Assembly: GCF_000504165.1 (NCBI RefSeq)
Contig: NZ_AYSE01000001.1
Coordinates: forward strand, 682,001-746,000
Source of the DNA: Bacillus sp. FJAT-14578
GTDB taxonomy: Bacteria; Bacillota; Bacilli; Bacillales; Bacillaceae_H
Direction: 5' to 3'
Length of the DNA: 64,000 bases
The translations under genes were made by a program, and so were the position numbers. The notes below the pieces were generated by a model, which saw only the letters and a program-made list of their open reading frames with translations, did no database searches and was not told the DNA's origin. This document shows, piece after piece, positions 62,941 through 64,000 of the stretch. Position 1 is the first letter of the stretch, and each line of letters opens with the position of its first letter.

Positions 62941-63097
62941 AAAGAGGATGACTCAAAAGGGTAAAAACAAACCCTTTTGAGTCATCCTCCTGACAGGCCC
63001 CGTCATGAAAACCCAGTAAAATCAAAGGATTATGTGACGGGGCCTGTCAGTAAAAAATCAGTTTTTGAGTTTTATCAGAGACTCATGGAACAGCTAC
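62941..63097. repeat. twin-hairpin repeat family R2, copy A
   Basis: First hairpin GAGGATGACTCAAAAGGGT with its exact complement (62944-62989); second CTGACAGGCCCCGTCA with exact complement (62990-63050); loop block ACCCAGTAAAATCAAAGG; then CAGTAAAAAATCAGTTTTTGAG. It fills most of the bkdB-mutA gap, and on the minus strand its hairpins plus TTTT would end bkdB. The remainder of 62840-63142 has no gene. Confidence 0.85.
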
Positions 63098-63142
63098 GTT
63101 AATGTGGGATATACATGCGGGAGGCCATATACCAAAACCATT

Positions 63143-64000
63143 TTAGTAAATAGAAGTGCGGTCAGCTGAAATGGTTTCGACAATTTCTTTTACTCTCGCC
63201 AAAAACTTCCCGCAAACTAATCCGTCCAAGACACGGTGATCGAGCGACAAACATAAGTTAACCATATCCCTTACTGCAATCATGCCATTATTCATGACGA
63301 CAGGGCGTTTTACAATGGACTCTATTTGCAAGATGGCAGCCTGCGGGTAGTTGATGATTCCCATGGATTGGACCGATCCAAACGAACCGGTATTATTGAC
63401 CGTAAACGTCCCTCCCTGCATATCCTCAGGACGCAGCTTGTTGTTTCGCACTTTACCGGCCAATTCCGATATTTCACGCGCAATTCCTTTGATTGTTTTC
63501 TCATCAGCGTGCTTAATAACCGGGACGAATAAAGCGTCCTCTGTCGCTACTGCAATCGAAATATGAATATCTTTCTTTTGGATAATGGTATCTCCTGCCC
63601 ACATCGAATTGATCTGCGGGAATTCTTTTAACGCTTGAGCGACGGCTTTAACGAAAAAAGCAAAATACGTGAGGTTAAATCCTTCTTTTTTCTTAAACTC
63701 ATCTTTGACCGCATTTCGGTATTCTACCAAATTCGTCGCATCTACTTCCACCATCGTCCAAGCATGCGGAATTTCGTGCTTGCTTCGCAGCATATTGGCT
63801 GCAATCGCTTTTCGAACACCCGAAACCGGAATCTCCGTATCCCCGGTCTGTAAAGCAGCTGCAGGAGCGACAGACGAAGGTTGTACCTGCGCCGTATCCT
63901 GAGCGGACTTTCGCTGGACAGGCTCTGGTTTTTCTACCTGTTTAGAAGCCTCGCCTACCGCCGGAATTTGGCCCGTTTCTATGACTTTCAATATATCCTT
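63143..64000 (-). CDS. bkdB: branched-chain alpha-keto acid dehydrogenase E2 subunit, 3' part
   Basis: The C-terminal 285 codons of a dihydrolipoamide acyltransferase; the lipoyl and most of the E3-binding domain lie outside the window. The frame is open to the edge (KDILKVIETGQIPA is the end of the peripheral-subunit-binding domain), followed by a Pro/Ala/Gln-rich linker and the catalytic domain with SGVRKAIAANMLRSKHEIPHAW and the active-site SLDHRVLDGLVCGKFL (HxxxDG). BkdB rather than pyruvate E2 is inferred from its place next to brxB, art and mut genes. Confidence 0.88.
   Translation of the reverse strand, partial: KDILKVIETGQIPAVGEASKQVEKPEPVQRKSAQDTAQVQPSSVAPAAALQTGDTEIPVSGVRKAIAANMLRSKHEIPHAWTMVEVDATNLVEYRNAVKDEFKKKEGFNLTYFAFFVKAVAQALKEFPQINSMWAGDTIIQKKDIHISIAVATEDALFVPVIKHADEKTIKGIAREISELAGKVRNNKLRPEDMQGGTFTVNNTGSFGSVQSMGIINYPQAAILQIESIVKRPVVMNNGMIAVRDMVNLCLSLDHRVLDGLVCGKFLARVKEIVETISADRTSIY

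Noticed and set aside
1..64000. CRISPR arrays, defence islands, prophage, tRNA or rRNA genes
   Set aside because: No regularly spaced direct repeats, no cas-like, phage or restriction genes, and no tRNA/rRNA signatures were seen. The window is mostly conserved core-genome sequence.

Overview
The window is a chromosomal segment of an endospore-forming member of the Bacillaceae (Firmicutes, low-to-moderate GC). This rests on the complete sporulation blocks (dacF-spoIIAA-spoIIAB-sigF, spoVAA-AB-AC-AD-AEb-AEa-AF, spoIIM), the sporulation-linked small genes (a YjcZ-type protein, mciZ), strong AGGAGG-type ribosome binding sites, and gene order that follows Bacillus subtilis over most of the 64 kb. 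The species is not resolved from sequence alone. I saw no rRNA or tRNA gene, CRISPR array, prophage or intact insertion sequence. Mobile-DNA-like signal is limited to short intergenic repeats.

Layout. 1-6 kb: start of a superoxide dismutase gene, ypuI, the condensin partners scpB/scpA, a tiny YjcZ-type gene, ypuF, an orphan ribT, ppiB, ypuA. 6-17 kb: lysA, the spoVA operon, sigF operon and dacF. 16-24 kb: nucleoside salvage (pdp, pupG, deoB), xerD, yqzK, fur with a long structured leader, spoIIM, an endonuclease Q-like gene, nudF. 24-37 kb: mciZ, an isochorismatase-family hydrolase, yqkF, yqkE, a thiolase divergent from HMG-CoA lyase, yqkD, yqkB, a CDGSH protein, yqjQ, yqjP, proI behind a proline T-box, namA, rnz. 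37-49 kb: a reductive pyrimidine catabolism cluster (preT, preA, dihydropyrimidinase, NCS1 permease, PucR-type regulator, mmsA, aminotransferase, two small unknown genes) with a perfect CcpA site upstream. 49-64 kb: yqjE, pccB-type carboxyltransferase, methylmalonyl-CoA epimerase, prli42, yqjB, yqjA, the artPQR amino-acid ABC transporter, brxB, meaB-mutB-mutA, and the 3' part of bkdB.

How the genes work together. bkdB (branched-chain acyl-CoA formation), the thiolase, HMG-CoA lyase, the carboxyltransferase, epimerase and methylmalonyl-CoA mutase with its MeaB chaperone fit a route from branched-chain amino acids and propionyl-CoA to acetyl-CoA and succinyl-CoA. The pyrimidine cluster would feed beta-alanine and malonate semialdehyde into the same acyl-CoA pool, but no beta-ureidopropionase gene is present in the window. 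The sporulation genes cover forespore sigma control, septal peptidoglycan remodelling, dipicolinic acid uptake and Z-ring inhibition.

Unexplained structure. Two short intergenic repeat families occur in more than one copy here. One has three copies built of two successive hairpins, with compensatory arm changes in the two clearest copies. The other has two copies with terminal inverted repeats. Many transcription units end in unusually long, perfect and mutually unrelated inverted repeats. The riboflavin operon expected between ribT and ppiB is missing.
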